Below are positions 16,403-25,737 of a stretch of 64,000 nucleotides of DNA, piece by piece. How positions within the stretch are numbered: the first letter of the stretch is position 1; each line of letters opens with the position of its first letter. The DNA is from Candidatus Saccharimonadota bacterium. Lineage in GTDB: Bacteria; Patescibacteriota; Saccharimonadia; Saccharimonadales; Saccharimonadaceae. The stretch is taken from the NCBI GenBank assembly GCA_017514805.1, contig JAFWIP010000002.1, forward strand, positions 62,001-126,000. Reading direction: 5' to 3'. The notes under the pieces were generated by a model. The model worked only from the letters and a program-made list of their open reading frames with translations, had not been told where the DNA came from and searched no databases. The position numbers were made by a program, and so were the translations under genes.

Positions 16403-17455
16403 ATGGCTCGGTATAAGGTCCCGCAGGACATTGAAGCTGATGATAAGCTCATTGGTCCTTTTAGCTTCCGCCAATTCGTATATCTGATAATTGCGGCGGG
16501 TCTTGGTTTTGTTGCCTTTCTATTATTCCAGATTCTACCCCCTCTTGTTATTGTTCCTATTCCATTCATTATCTTTCTCGTCGTCCTCGCTCTCCCGCTT
16601 AAAAAAGATCAGCCAATGGAAACTTACCTTTCTGCAATTATCGACTTTTATCTAAAACCGCAGAAACGCGTCTGGATGCCAGGGCAGGTCGAAAGTACAA
16701 TTACTATCACTGCACCTAAAAAAGTCGACGAACAGCGCACTAAAGATCTCAGTCAGGAAGAAGCTGGCCGTCGCCTTTCGTTCCTCGCCGACATCGTCGA
16801 TACAGAAGGTTATGCAATCAAGGATTCTAATCTCCGTGACGATATTGCTAGCGAAGCTGACAATACTCAAGATATTTTCGAAAAAAGCCAAACTTACAAT
16901 ATCGACCAAAGTCTCGCGCAGACCGCCGAGAATCGCCACGCTCAACTTGTCGAGCAAATGCGCGCTGCTATTAATAATGCCGAAAGCATCACGCCACAAA
17001 TAACTACCTCATTTAATCAAGCTACACCTCAGGCGCCAACCGCCGCCCCTCAACAAATTGCTCATATGCCAGCATCATCTGCGCCAGTAACAACACCAGT
17101 CGCGCCGGCAGTAACACTAGCAACGCCAGTAGCTGCGCCAGATATCGAACATAGCGCCGCTACTATTCAGCCAGATCGTGAAGAAATTCATAATATTCTT
17201 ACTAACACCGCCAAACCAGCATCTACTACAAATGAACCTGTTCCAGAACCAATTCCAGAGCCAGAAGTACCAATCCCGGAATCTGAAGCAGAGAAGTCCA
17301 TTCCAACCCCACAGGCCAAAGCAGAGCCGGACGAAGATTTAAAGAATCTAGCAAATAATTCCGATTTCTCCGTAGAGACCATCGCTAAACAAGCCCAACG
17401 TCTCAAAGAGAAAAAAGCAAACGATAATGGCGAAGTATATATATCACTACATTAA
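16403..17455 (+). CDS. PrgI-family secretion membrane protein
   Basis: A 350-residue protein whose first 110 residues are a typical PrgI domain: MARYKVPQDIEADDKLIGPF, two adjacent membrane helices (about 24-70), then METYLSAIIDFYLKPQKRVW. PrgI is the VirB3 counterpart of Gram-positive-type systems and works with the VirB4 ATPase. The rest is a long cytoplasmic tail, acidic then Pro/Ala/Glu-rich (PVPEPIPEPEVPIPESEAE), probably unstructured. It leads the operon PrgI, TraC-like, VirB4; the next gene starts nine bases after its stop. Confidence 0.88.
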   Translation: MARYKVPQDIEADDKLIGPFSFRQFVYLIIAAGLGFVAFLLFQILPPLVIVPIPFIIFLVVLALPLKKDQPMETYLSAIIDFYLKPQKRVWMPGQVESTITITAPKKVDEQRTKDLSQEEAGRRLSFLADIVDTEGYAIKDSNLRDDIASEADNTQDIFEKSQTYNIDQSLAQTAENRHAQLVEQMRAAINNAESITPQITTSFNQATPQAPTAAPQQIAHMPASSAPVTTPVAPAVTLATPVAAPDIEHSAATIQPDREEIHNILTNTAKPASTTNEPVPEPIPEPEVPIPESEAEKSIPTPQAKAEPDEDLKNLANNSDFSVETIAKQAQRLKEKKANDNGEVYISLH

Positions 17456-17464
17456 GGAGTCAAC

Positions 17465-18418
17465 GTGCAACCAAATCAACCACTAACCCCACCAAACGCG
17501 GCGCAGCCGGCTACTCAGCCAATGCCAACTGCTATGCCCGCTCAGCAACCAGTCGCTCCGGCGCCGATGCAAGCTCCAGTCCAACAACCAGCCATGCCAA
17601 CTCCGCCAACTCAGCCAGCTGCCCCAGCACAACCGACTCCTATGCCAGCAGCACCGGCAGCCAACATGCAAGCACGCCAACTTCAACCTAGACCAACCAA
17701 TGTACGCGGCAACAATCCAAACTCCGCTCAATCTTCGCTTATTATCTCCGAGTTGCGCGACTCTATGGTTATTATGAAAGATGGCTCATTCCGCGCCGTA
17801 GTCGCCTGTAAATCAATCAACTTTGACCTCATGTCCGAAGAAGAGCGCGAATCCGTTGAATACGCTTACCAGAACTTCCTTAACTCTCTCAACTTTCCTA
17901 TCCAAGTCCTAATTCGCTCCCAACGTGTCGATATTGCACCGTATATCGATCACCTAATGGAACTTCGCCGCAAAAACGACAACATGCTCCTCGGTGTCTT
18001 AATGGATGACTACATTAACTTCATCGATATTCTTTCCCAAGAAGCAAATATTATGGACAAGTCATTCTTTGTCGTCATTCCTTACTACACCTCGAAAGAA
18101 GCAGAGAAGGCTATTGAACAATCAAAGAACTTCTTCAAATCCTTCACAAAGGACAAAACTCCACCAGTAACTCGCATCGATCGCGCAACTTATGATAAGG
18201 CAGTCACCGAAATCAACAACCGTGCCGACGCTGTTATTTCCGGTCTTTTCCAAATCGGCATTCAGTCTGTCCGCCTTAATACAAAAGAGCTCGGTCAGCT
18301 TTACTACAACTTCAATAACCCAGACACTGCCGTTCGCGAACCACTTGGAGACTTTAATAAACTCGCTCACCTTTACGTAAAGAAGGGCACACGCGAATCA
18401 GTAGAGGAGGAGAAATAA
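17465..18418 (+). CDS. TraC-like N-terminal partner of VirB4
   Basis: A 317-residue cytoplasmic protein. The first 80 residues are Pro/Gln/Ala-rich and low-complexity. Residues about 90-310 match the TraC-like domain normally found at the N-terminus of VirB4-family ATPases (SSLIISELRDSMVIMKDGSF, then FPIQVLIRSQRVDI). Splitting it from the ATPase core is common in this lineage. The GTG start at 17465 has an AAGGAG site. The VirB4 gene begins two bases after the stop (TAATATG), implying tight coupling and probably a stable complex. Confidence 0.83.
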   Translation: MQPNQPLTPPNAAQPATQPMPTAMPAQQPVAPAPMQAPVQQPAMPTPPTQPAAPAQPTPMPAAPAANMQARQLQPRPTNVRGNNPNSAQSSLIISELRDSMVIMKDGSFRAVVACKSINFDLMSEEERESVEYAYQNFLNSLNFPIQVLIRSQRVDIAPYIDHLMELRRKNDNMLLGVLMDDYINFIDILSQEANIMDKSFFVVIPYYTSKEAEKAIEQSKNFFKSFTKDKTPPVTRIDRATYDKAVTEINNRADAVISGLFQIGIQSVRLNTKELGQLYYNFNNPDTAVREPLGDFNKLAHLYVKKGTRESVEEEK

Positions 18419-18419
18419 T

Positions 18420-20210
18420 ATGGCAAAGAAACAAAAACAGCTTAGTGCTGCAGACATCGCCGCTCAAGCTCAGCTTCAAGAAGAAGTCGAAATTCAGCGC
18501 GCGTTTGAAACCGGTATTACTACACTCCGCGACCTTATTTCGCCATCTAGCCTAGAGTTCCATTCCGACCATTTCCGCATCGGCACCAAATACGGCCGCA
18601 CTATCTATGTTTATGGCTACCCACGCGAGCTTTATACCGGCTGGCTTAGTTCCATTATTAATATGGACGAAGTGCTCGATGTTTCGATGTATATTTATCC
18701 AGCCGATTCCGCAGTCATCATGAAAAACCTTACCAAAAAGGTTACTCAGCTCGAAGCAAGCATGGATATCAATAGCGAGAAGGGCAAGGTTCGTGATCCG
18801 GAGCTCGAAGCCGCTATCTCCGATGCCGAGGAACTTCGCGATCAGCTCCAAGTTGGCGCCGAACGCTTCTTCCGTTATGCGCTATATATTACCGTCTATG
18901 CCGACTCTCTTGATGAGCTCCAGTTCGTTCAGCATAAGATCGAGAATATCTTCGGTCAGCAAATGGTCTACACTAAGGTCGCCAGCTCGCAGCAAGAGCA
19001 GGGCATGAACAGTACTATGCCTCAATGTACCGACCAGCTACAAATTCGCCGCAACATGAATACCGGCGCAATTTCTACTAGCTTTCCATTTACTTCCGCA
19101 GATCTCACCCAGGAAAAAGGCATTCTTTATGGCATCAACATGCATAACAACGGCCTCGTTATCTTCGACCGTTTCTCACTGGAAAATGCCAACATGGTCG
19201 TCTTCGCTAAGTCCGGTGCTGGTAAATCCTTCACCGTCAAGCTCGAAGCACTTCGCTCCATGATGGTTGGTACCGAAGTCCTCATTATCGACCCAGAAAA
19301 TGAGTATCAGAAACTTGCCGACGCTGTTGGTGGTTCATATATCCGCCTCAGCCTTAACTCTGATGTTCGCATTAATCCATTCGATCTACCAAAAGTTGTC
19401 GATTCAGAAGACGCAAATGACGCTCTCCGCGCCAATCTCGTTACACTTCACGGTCTCTTCCGTCTCATGCTCGGCGGCGGCGTACTTAGCCCAAATGAAG
19501 AAGCTGATCTCGATCAGGCCCTTATTGATACTTATGCCCGCGCTGGCATCACTAGTGATCCACTCACTCATACTGCACCTCCTCCAACTATCATCAATCT
19601 TCATGACACTCTACTTCATATGGGCGGCACTGGCCCAAGCCTCGCACAACGTCTTCGCAAGTATACGACGGGTACTTTTGCCGGCATCTTCTCCCAGCAA
19701 TCAAATATTGAGATCAATAACCAAATGGTCGTCTTCAATATTCGCGACCTCGAAGACGAGCTTCGCCCAGTCGCAATGTATATTGTTTTGAGTCATATTT
19801 GGAATATTACTCGCGCTGATCAACGCAAGCGCATGCTTATCGTTGATGAGGCCTGGCAGCTCATGAAATACGAAGATTCCGCTAGCTTCCTCTTTAGTCT
19901 CGCTAAGCGTGCCCGTAAGTATTATCTCGGTCTTACTACTATCACTCAGGACGTTGAGGACTTCATGTCATCAAAGATGGGCCGCGCAATTGTTTCCAAC
20001 TCATCTATGCAGCTACTTCTTAAACAATCTGCTTCTGCTGTCGATGTCTTGTCCGACGTTTTCAAGCTAACAAGCGAGGAACGCAAACGTCTTTCGAGCT
20101 TCCCAGTCGGCCAAGGTCTCTTCTTTGCAGGCCAAAATCACGTTCACATTCAAATCGTTGCAAGCCCTACAGAAGAATCACTTATTACTACAAATCCAGG
20201 CGGCAAATAG
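18420..20210 (+). CDS. virB4: VirB4/TraC-type secretion ATPase
   Basis: A 596-residue motor ATPase for type IV secretion, which powers pilus assembly and/or substrate transfer at the inner face of the membrane. The Walker A motif AKSGAGKSF lies near residue 263, IDPENEYQKLADAVGG near 290, and Walker B MLIVDEAWQLM near 473. The conserved RKYYLGLTTITQDVEDFM follows at about 498, and LLLKQSASAVD near the end. No membrane segments. It belongs to an operon with the PrgI and TraC-like genes. No VirD4/TraG coupling protein is present in this window. Confidence 0.95.
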   Translation: MAKKQKQLSAADIAAQAQLQEEVEIQRAFETGITTLRDLISPSSLEFHSDHFRIGTKYGRTIYVYGYPRELYTGWLSSIINMDEVLDVSMYIYPADSAVIMKNLTKKVTQLEASMDINSEKGKVRDPELEAAISDAEELRDQLQVGAERFFRYALYITVYADSLDELQFVQHKIENIFGQQMVYTKVASSQQEQGMNSTMPQCTDQLQIRRNMNTGAISTSFPFTSADLTQEKGILYGINMHNNGLVIFDRFSLENANMVVFAKSGAGKSFTVKLEALRSMMVGTEVLIIDPENEYQKLADAVGGSYIRLSLNSDVRINPFDLPKVVDSEDANDALRANLVTLHGLFRLMLGGGVLSPNEEADLDQALIDTYARAGITSDPLTHTAPPPTIINLHDTLLHMGGTGPSLAQRLRKYTTGTFAGIFSQQSNIEINNQMVVFNIRDLEDELRPVAMYIVLSHIWNITRADQRKRMLIVDEAWQLMKYEDSASFLFSLAKRARKYYLGLTTITQDVEDFMSSKMGRAIVSNSSMQLLLKQSASAVDVLSDVFKLTSEERKRLSSFPVGQGLFFAGQNHVHIQIVASPTEESLITTNPGGK

Positions 20211-20247
20211 TAAAACGCTTATCGTAGATATTACCACTTAATTATTA

Positions 20248-20253
20248 TATAAT
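20248..20253 (+). promoter_or_regulatory. -10 box of the 20263 operon
   Basis: TATAAT ends nine bases before the ATG at 20263, with no ribosome site between. It would start an almost leaderless mRNA covering the membrane protein, wall hydrolase and PEGA-like genes. Confidence 0.65.
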
Positions 20254-20262
20254 TATAGTGGT

Positions 20263-23046
20263 ATGTCAGCCGGGAATGAAGGTCAAAAGTATCGGCGCGA
20301 GCATGATCCATACAACGGTATGGAAGAGGCGGAAATTCGCCCAAAAAATATCGCTCGCCAGGAACTTTCTGATGCCGAAAAAACCGCTGCAAAAGAGCAA
20401 AAATCTCCTGATTCTTTAGATAATTATTCACGCCATCAACATAATTCTCGTTTTGTTAATTCCGGCCGCACCGGCTATGCAGCTAGCGAGCTCCAATCCC
20501 TCGAACGCAATATGGCGAGTAACTCATTCCGCAACTCCGTCACTGGTCGCGGCGCAGAAAAAATTTCCGTAAAAGGTGGGTCTCGTTTCAAAAAGCGCCT
20601 CGCACCAGTCAGTCTAATCACTATGCTACTTCTTGGCGGTGGCGCAATTTTCTATTTTTCACAATCATTCCTCGGGCCACATCTTTCAAGTCTCTATACC
20701 GAAGCAACCGACATTCAGTTCACATCCTATAACGCTCGCAATGCCCGTATTTTTAAATACATGCTCGACGGTGGCGACCAAGTCAAAATCAGTAATTTCA
20801 CTAAAAAATACACTACCTTCTCGCCATACATGAAATCCCGTCTCAAAAAGAATGGTATTGAAGTTGGCCATATCGATGCCGATGGAAAATTCAAGAGCGG
20901 CGATCTTGTTTCAACTAAAAAGACCGTCTTAAAATTTAACGACGAAATAATTGACGCAAATAATTTCCAAAACAAATTCATCAACGATGCCAACTTTCGT
21001 GAATCATATTACAAAGCAAAGCGCGGTCGTGTAGCTGGCTTCTTTGATGATTCCGCTGATCGCTACTATAAGAAAAAGGGAGCTACGCGTGATATTTTTG
21101 ACCAATATAAATCTACGGGAGACGCCGAAAAGGATACTCAAAATTTCAAAGACACCGTATCCGATCGCGTTACTGGCACCGAAAGCAAAGTAAATACCGT
21201 CAGTAGTACTACTGATGAAGAAACCGGCGAAACTGTCGCTAATAAAAATGGCGAGGATCTTGAAACTAAAAATATTGTTGGCGACACTCCGGAAGCGAAA
21301 GCGCGCTCAATGGTTAATAGTATCGCAGGCAAAGTTTCGAACGTCGGTGTACCGGTTTGTTCTGCATTACGAATCGCAAACATTGCCGCAACTACAGTTT
21401 CCGCATATCAAATATTTCAGTCAATCTCATACTTCCTCAGCCTTATGGAACCAGTCAGCAAAACCATGGCCGGCGAAGGCGATGCTGCTGCCGTTAATGA
21501 AGCGCTTAATTTTCTTACCACCGAAACCACTAATCGAGTTCAATACGTAAATGACGACGGGACAACTACGACAAAAGACGTCACTGGTTCACCACTACAA
21601 TCCGGCGGCGCAAAACTCGTCCTTGGCGACACCCTCACGTCACGAAAAGATATGGAACCATACTCGATCAAAAACGTCATTCGCGGAGCAAATACTGTCG
21701 CTATCAGCACAGGCGCAACAAACACAGTCTGCGATGGCGTGATGGCCGCATCTGCCGTTATGTCTCTCGCTTCTAGTGCCGTTCCTGGAGGAACGCTCGC
21801 AAAATTCATCGTTAGTGCTGTTGCGCAGACAGTTGGCGGAGTAGTATTAACCGGCGTCGTCGCCACAATTGTCAATACGATCATTCCATATGTCGCAAAA
21901 ATCTTTGCTAGCAACTTATTCGAAAATTACACCGGAATACCAGCAGGCGAATTATTCTCGCAAGGCGCCGCCATCGGCAACTTTAAGCTCGCTACCCAAT
22001 CAAGTGCCTATATGCCTGCATCAGAAGAGTATATTAAAGAACAAAATCATCAAACCGCACTCGCACTCGCGCAAGAGGCAGAAATCGAACGTAAAAATCG
22101 CAGCCCATTCGATGCCTCAAGCCGCCACACTTTCCTCGGCTCAATTATCTCGAAGTTCTCATTCCTAGCTCGCTCAAGCACGGTCTTTAATCAAATGTCT
22201 AATTTTGCAACCACATTAACGAGCTCGCTTAGCGCGCTAAATCCGTCCGCTTCCGCTTATGATACCGACGTGCCATATACCTCTAATTATTTCTCATGCG
22301 AACACGGCCTGTCCGACACTGTTTGTGGCACCTATGACGAAAACATCGTTGCCATGGATTATTCTACAATTGACCTAGCTCCAGATGATTCAACTTATTT
22401 ATCCGTCATTGAACCAAACCTCGACGAAGACGGCAATATTAAAGACGATTCCGAATTAGCTACCTTTATTAATGTCTGTACGGAACGTGAGTCGCCATGG
22501 GGAATTCTCGATGCCGGCATTATGAGCGGACTTCAAACCAGCCTCGGCACTATTGGCGATAATATTCCATATGTCGAGAATGCCATCGATATTATTAATG
22601 CCATCAAAGATATCATGAATAAAGAATGGGGGACTGGCGACAGATGTAAAATGTCTCATGATAATCCATATTGGGATACAACCTATAAATATTTCCAACG
22701 TTATATTGAAGATATGCGCATATTGAGTAGTATGGACGGAGAAGAAAACTCTAATCCAGTTATCGCTTATAAAAATGCCTATGACGAAAAGCACCCAACC
22801 GACAATTCCTTCACCGGAACACTCGCGCGCATTTCTGGACAATCAAAAGAAGATATCGCTTTTCTATTAGAATATATCGATTATTCAAACGAACTCGCTC
22901 AATATAATCCATCTACTCGCCACTCCTTTGTAGAGACCGAGCCCGAGCTTCATTACAGCTTCCTAGAAGATAAGTTTAATACTCTCGCCATGGACAAGGT
23001 TATCATAGCTAATATCTTTATCGATAAAAGGAATTACACGCTATGA
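20263..23046 (+). CDS. Large secretion-associated membrane protein, copy A
   Basis: A 927-residue protein of no family I can name. A basic cytoplasmic N-terminus leads to a membrane helix (about 116-137), a long hydrophilic stretch, a hydrophobic segment near 365-390, and a strongly hydrophobic region near 490-548 (VAQTVGGVVLTGVVATIVNT). A conserved patch RSPFDASSRHTFLGS lies near residue 612. The C-terminal 300 residues look soluble and contain several cysteines. The protein at 47974-51108 has the same architecture and shared motifs, so they are paralogues. Its place between VirB4 and a wall hydrolase suggests a structural role in the secretion machine, perhaps a VirB8-like bridge; that is inference. 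Confidence 0.8.
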   Translation: MSAGNEGQKYRREHDPYNGMEEAEIRPKNIARQELSDAEKTAAKEQKSPDSLDNYSRHQHNSRFVNSGRTGYAASELQSLERNMASNSFRNSVTGRGAEKISVKGGSRFKKRLAPVSLITMLLLGGGAIFYFSQSFLGPHLSSLYTEATDIQFTSYNARNARIFKYMLDGGDQVKISNFTKKYTTFSPYMKSRLKKNGIEVGHIDADGKFKSGDLVSTKKTVLKFNDEIIDANNFQNKFINDANFRESYYKAKRGRVAGFFDDSADRYYKKKGATRDIFDQYKSTGDAEKDTQNFKDTVSDRVTGTESKVNTVSSTTDEETGETVANKNGEDLETKNIVGDTPEAKARSMVNSIAGKVSNVGVPVCSALRIANIAATTVSAYQIFQSISYFLSLMEPVSKTMAGEGDAAAVNEALNFLTTETTNRVQYVNDDGTTTTKDVTGSPLQSGGAKLVLGDTLTSRKDMEPYSIKNVIRGANTVAISTGATNTVCDGVMAASAVMSLASSAVPGGTLAKFIVSAVAQTVGGVVLTGVVATIVNTIIPYVAKIFASNLFENYTGIPAGELFSQGAAIGNFKLATQSSAYMPASEEYIKEQNHQTALALAQEAEIERKNRSPFDASSRHTFLGSIISKFSFLARSSTVFNQMSNFATTLTSSLSALNPSASAYDTDVPYTSNYFSCEHGLSDTVCGTYDENIVAMDYSTIDLAPDDSTYLSVIEPNLDEDGNIKDDSELATFINVCTERESPWGILDAGIMSGLQTSLGTIGDNIPYVENAIDIINAIKDIMNKEWGTGDRCKMSHDNPYWDTTYKYFQRYIEDMRILSSMDGEENSNPVIAYKNAYDEKHPTDNSFTGTLARISGQSKEDIAFLLEYIDYSNELAQYNPSTRHSFVETEPELHYSFLEDKFNTLAMDKVIIANIFIDKRNYTL

Positions 23047-24836
23047 AAACCGCCATCAAAAAAATCAGCCTATCAATCTTAACAACAATCATTATTTGCC
23101 AACCAACTTTTGCTACTATTCCAAGCGAAGATATTCTAGATTTCTTCGACAATAACGGTATTTACTATTACAACCCGGATGGAAGCAACGATCTTTGCAA
23201 TTCATCATCGACGACTCTCTCCGGCGACACTACCGAAGAAAAAATCTGGAACTTCTTTATCCAGAATGGTTTTACTGACGCTCAAGCAGCTGGCTTATTA
23301 GGAAATGCAATGGCTGAGACAACCCTCGAACCAACCCGCTCAAGTAGCGGCTCACACTGGGGTCTCTATCAATGGAGCGGTGGGCGACAAGCAACCTTAT
23401 TTAGTAAGCTCAGCGAAAAAGGCCTTTCTAAATATACCTCATCAGAATATTGGCCAGCCGGCGCATCAAAGAAAATTCCAGAGTCAGACTTCGATCAAAT
23501 TCTCCAAATTGAGCTTGAACACACCTTGTCCGAGACTGATATGAATTGGCAAGAAGAAATCAAAAAACAAAATCAACCAGAAGCCGCTGCTGAAGTATTT
23601 CTAACTCTCTTTGAAAGAGCAGTGGGCGGTAGCGAACCAATTAAATATTATTCACCATACATCGGCATCAAATATCAGGGGACTAATCGCCGTCGCGATT
23701 ATGCTCGCGAATATTTTGATAAATATTCCGGAAAGGGAACCGTAGTTTCTGGCGCAAAAAATACCGCAGAGAACGGTAAAAATGTCAGTATCATTGGTGA
23801 TTCAATAACCGTAGGCGCCTCAATCGCAATTCAAGAAAAATTCTCCGAATTATCGTTCTCAGACATTAATGCAAAGAACGGTCGCACATGGGACGAGGGT
23901 ATAGAAATCGCATCGCATTCCAAACTAAACGATTATGTGATTTTCGCTCTCGGCACAAATTCCGCCAATCTTTCCGACGAGCAAATCAAAAATACCATCA
24001 ATACAATTGGCACCGACAAAAAAATCGTATTTGTTACAAACTATAGTTCCGCTGACGAAAATGTCTACGCCTCAAATAATAAAAAATTCGCTGAATATGC
24101 AAAGAATAATTCAAACATAATCGTCGCCGACTGGAATACCACTGTCAGTAAAAACCCTGGCTTATATATGAACGACAACGTTCATCCAAATACTTCCGGT
24201 AACACTTTATTTGCCGAGACTCTATATGACGCAGTTAATAGTAATACGAACGAAAATGGTTGTAGCGTAAACGGCGAATTCACTTCGCTCGTCAAAGGCT
24301 ATGCTTGGCCAGAATATCACAAAGCACCATTTACTAACCGCATGCCAGACTATGCAGAAGCCGTCACTACTTCTATTAGCGAAGGGCGCTATGTTGGCGG
24401 TTCTATTAATGGCGTACCCGGCATCGACTGCGGCGGTTTCGTAACAATCCTTGTCCAAAATTCTGGACTAGAGCCAGACTACAATAATTACAAAGGAAAT
24501 ACCGATACTCAAGAAGCCTGGGTAAAAGATCACAACTGGACACTCCTTAATTCATCAACATCTACTCCAGTAGACACTAGTATCCTACAAGCCGGCGATG
24601 TTGCATTTACGAACGGGCATACTTTTATTTACGTTGGAGAAATCGACGGCTTCGATTCCACTATTGCTTCTGCATCCTATGGACAAAGCTCCGCACGCGC
24701 ACCAATGGCTGGTCACGAAAGTCCAATTTACGGAAATGGAACAACAGTGCGTTGGTACCGCAAGCCAAACTATTCCACTAACAATGGAACTACCTACGGA
24801 ACAAACTTAAAAAATAAAACCCATGAAGAAAATTAA
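23043..24836 (+). CDS. Three-domain exported cell-wall hydrolase (lysozyme-like + SGNH + NlpC/CHAP-like)
   Basis: A 597-residue exported enzyme. After a signal peptide (about 1-25), residues 60-230 resemble a phage-tail lysozyme domain (GFTDAQAAGLLGNAMAETTL, then GLYQWSGGRQ). Residues about 245-395 form an SGNH/GDSL esterase with GDSITVG, GTN and NDNVHPN motifs. Residues 415-580 resemble an NlpC/P60 or CHAP amidase/peptidase, with the Cys in IDCGGF (about 461) and the His in NGHTFIYVG (about 525). These could cut glycan strands, remove acyl groups and cut peptide. It overlaps the upstream gene by four bases (ATGA). Its operon position suggests local wall opening for the secretion machine. Confidence 0.85.
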   Translation: MKTAIKKISLSILTTIIICQPTFATIPSEDILDFFDNNGIYYYNPDGSNDLCNSSSTTLSGDTTEEKIWNFFIQNGFTDAQAAGLLGNAMAETTLEPTRSSSGSHWGLYQWSGGRQATLFSKLSEKGLSKYTSSEYWPAGASKKIPESDFDQILQIELEHTLSETDMNWQEEIKKQNQPEAAAEVFLTLFERAVGGSEPIKYYSPYIGIKYQGTNRRRDYAREYFDKYSGKGTVVSGAKNTAENGKNVSIIGDSITVGASIAIQEKFSELSFSDINAKNGRTWDEGIEIASHSKLNDYVIFALGTNSANLSDEQIKNTINTIGTDKKIVFVTNYSSADENVYASNNKKFAEYAKNNSNIIVADWNTTVSKNPGLYMNDNVHPNTSGNTLFAETLYDAVNSNTNENGCSVNGEFTSLVKGYAWPEYHKAPFTNRMPDYAEAVTTSISEGRYVGGSINGVPGIDCGGFVTILVQNSGLEPDYNNYKGNTDTQEAWVKDHNWTLLNSSTSTPVDTSILQAGDVAFTNGHTFIYVGEIDGFDSTIASASYGQSSARAPMAGHESPIYGNGTTVRWYRKPNYSTNNGTTYGTNLKNKTHEEN

Positions 24837-25737
24837 TATCTCAAGAAATCTCAACCAACGCCAAAAAATCATCATCCTAATTTTAGCGCTCGTTTTTCTA
24901 TTCATTATTATTTATTCCGTTTCAACCCTAATTTACCGCTCAGGGAAAACAAAAACAACAATTCGCATCGCCCCAAATAGTGCAAGTATTACACTTAACG
25001 ACACTCATATTAGTAATAATTCAACTATTTGGTTAACACCAGGAAAATATCATCTAACTGCCAGCTTCGATCATCTTACAACTTATGAACGAGATATAGA
25101 AATAAAAGATGATCCAGCAGAGATATATGCAATTTTAAGCGCAGCCGACGATGAAGGTAGGCTGTATATTGAGCAACACCGCCAAGAATATGCCGCCGTT
25201 GAAGGTTTAATCGGCGAGCTAACTAATCGCGAAGGCGAAAAACTCCGCCAAGCCAATCCAATCATCAAATACCTCCCGCTTAACAATTCGCTTTACTCAA
25301 TTAGCTACGAATATAAAAACAATGATTTAGTCGTAAATGTAAAATGTGAACCAGAATTCATCGATACAGTTGTAGCTAAACTAAAAACATTCGACGGAAT
25401 AGATCTAAGCAGCCAAAATATTGTTTTTAATTTAGATAATCGTTTTACTAACCCACAACAAAATCCTAATACAGACGTTAAAAAATATCTAAGAGCAGCC
25501 TTTCAAATCCCAGATCGTTATGTAATTAATGATATTCAACAAATAAATGATTACTATTATACTTCCATTTATATCTACGACTACGACCGCGATCTAAGCT
25601 ATGCTCATTATCGCGTAGTCTTAAAGAAGGGCAGCGAAGATGCCTGGGAATTAGTTTCCACACCTCAACCATTATTAACAACCCATAACACACCGGGTGT
25701 GGAAAAAGATATCCTCAATACTATAAATTCATATTAG
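24823..25737 (+). CDS. Membrane-anchored PEGA-like protein
   Basis: A 304-residue protein. A basic N-terminus is followed by one membrane helix (about 17-40) and an outer region that starts with a PEGA-like beta domain (IRIAPNSASITLNDTHISNN, WLTPGKYHLTA, about 48-90). A helical region and an alpha/beta C-terminal domain follow. It overlaps the hydrolase gene by 14 bases, so it is the last gene of that operon. Its end overlaps the convergent recF gene by 17 bases. The function is unknown; context suggests an accessory surface part of the secretion apparatus. Confidence 0.78.
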   Translation: MKKINISRNLNQRQKIIILILALVFLFIIIYSVSTLIYRSGKTKTTIRIAPNSASITLNDTHISNNSTIWLTPGKYHLTASFDHLTTYERDIEIKDDPAEIYAILSAADDEGRLYIEQHRQEYAAVEGLIGELTNREGEKLRQANPIIKYLPLNNSLYSISYEYKNNDLVVNVKCEPEFIDTVVAKLKTFDGIDLSSQNIVFNLDNRFTNPQQNPNTDVKKYLRAAFQIPDRYVINDIQQINDYYYTSIYIYDYDRDLSYAHYRVVLKKGSEDAWELVSTPQPLLTTHNTPGVEKDILNTINSY

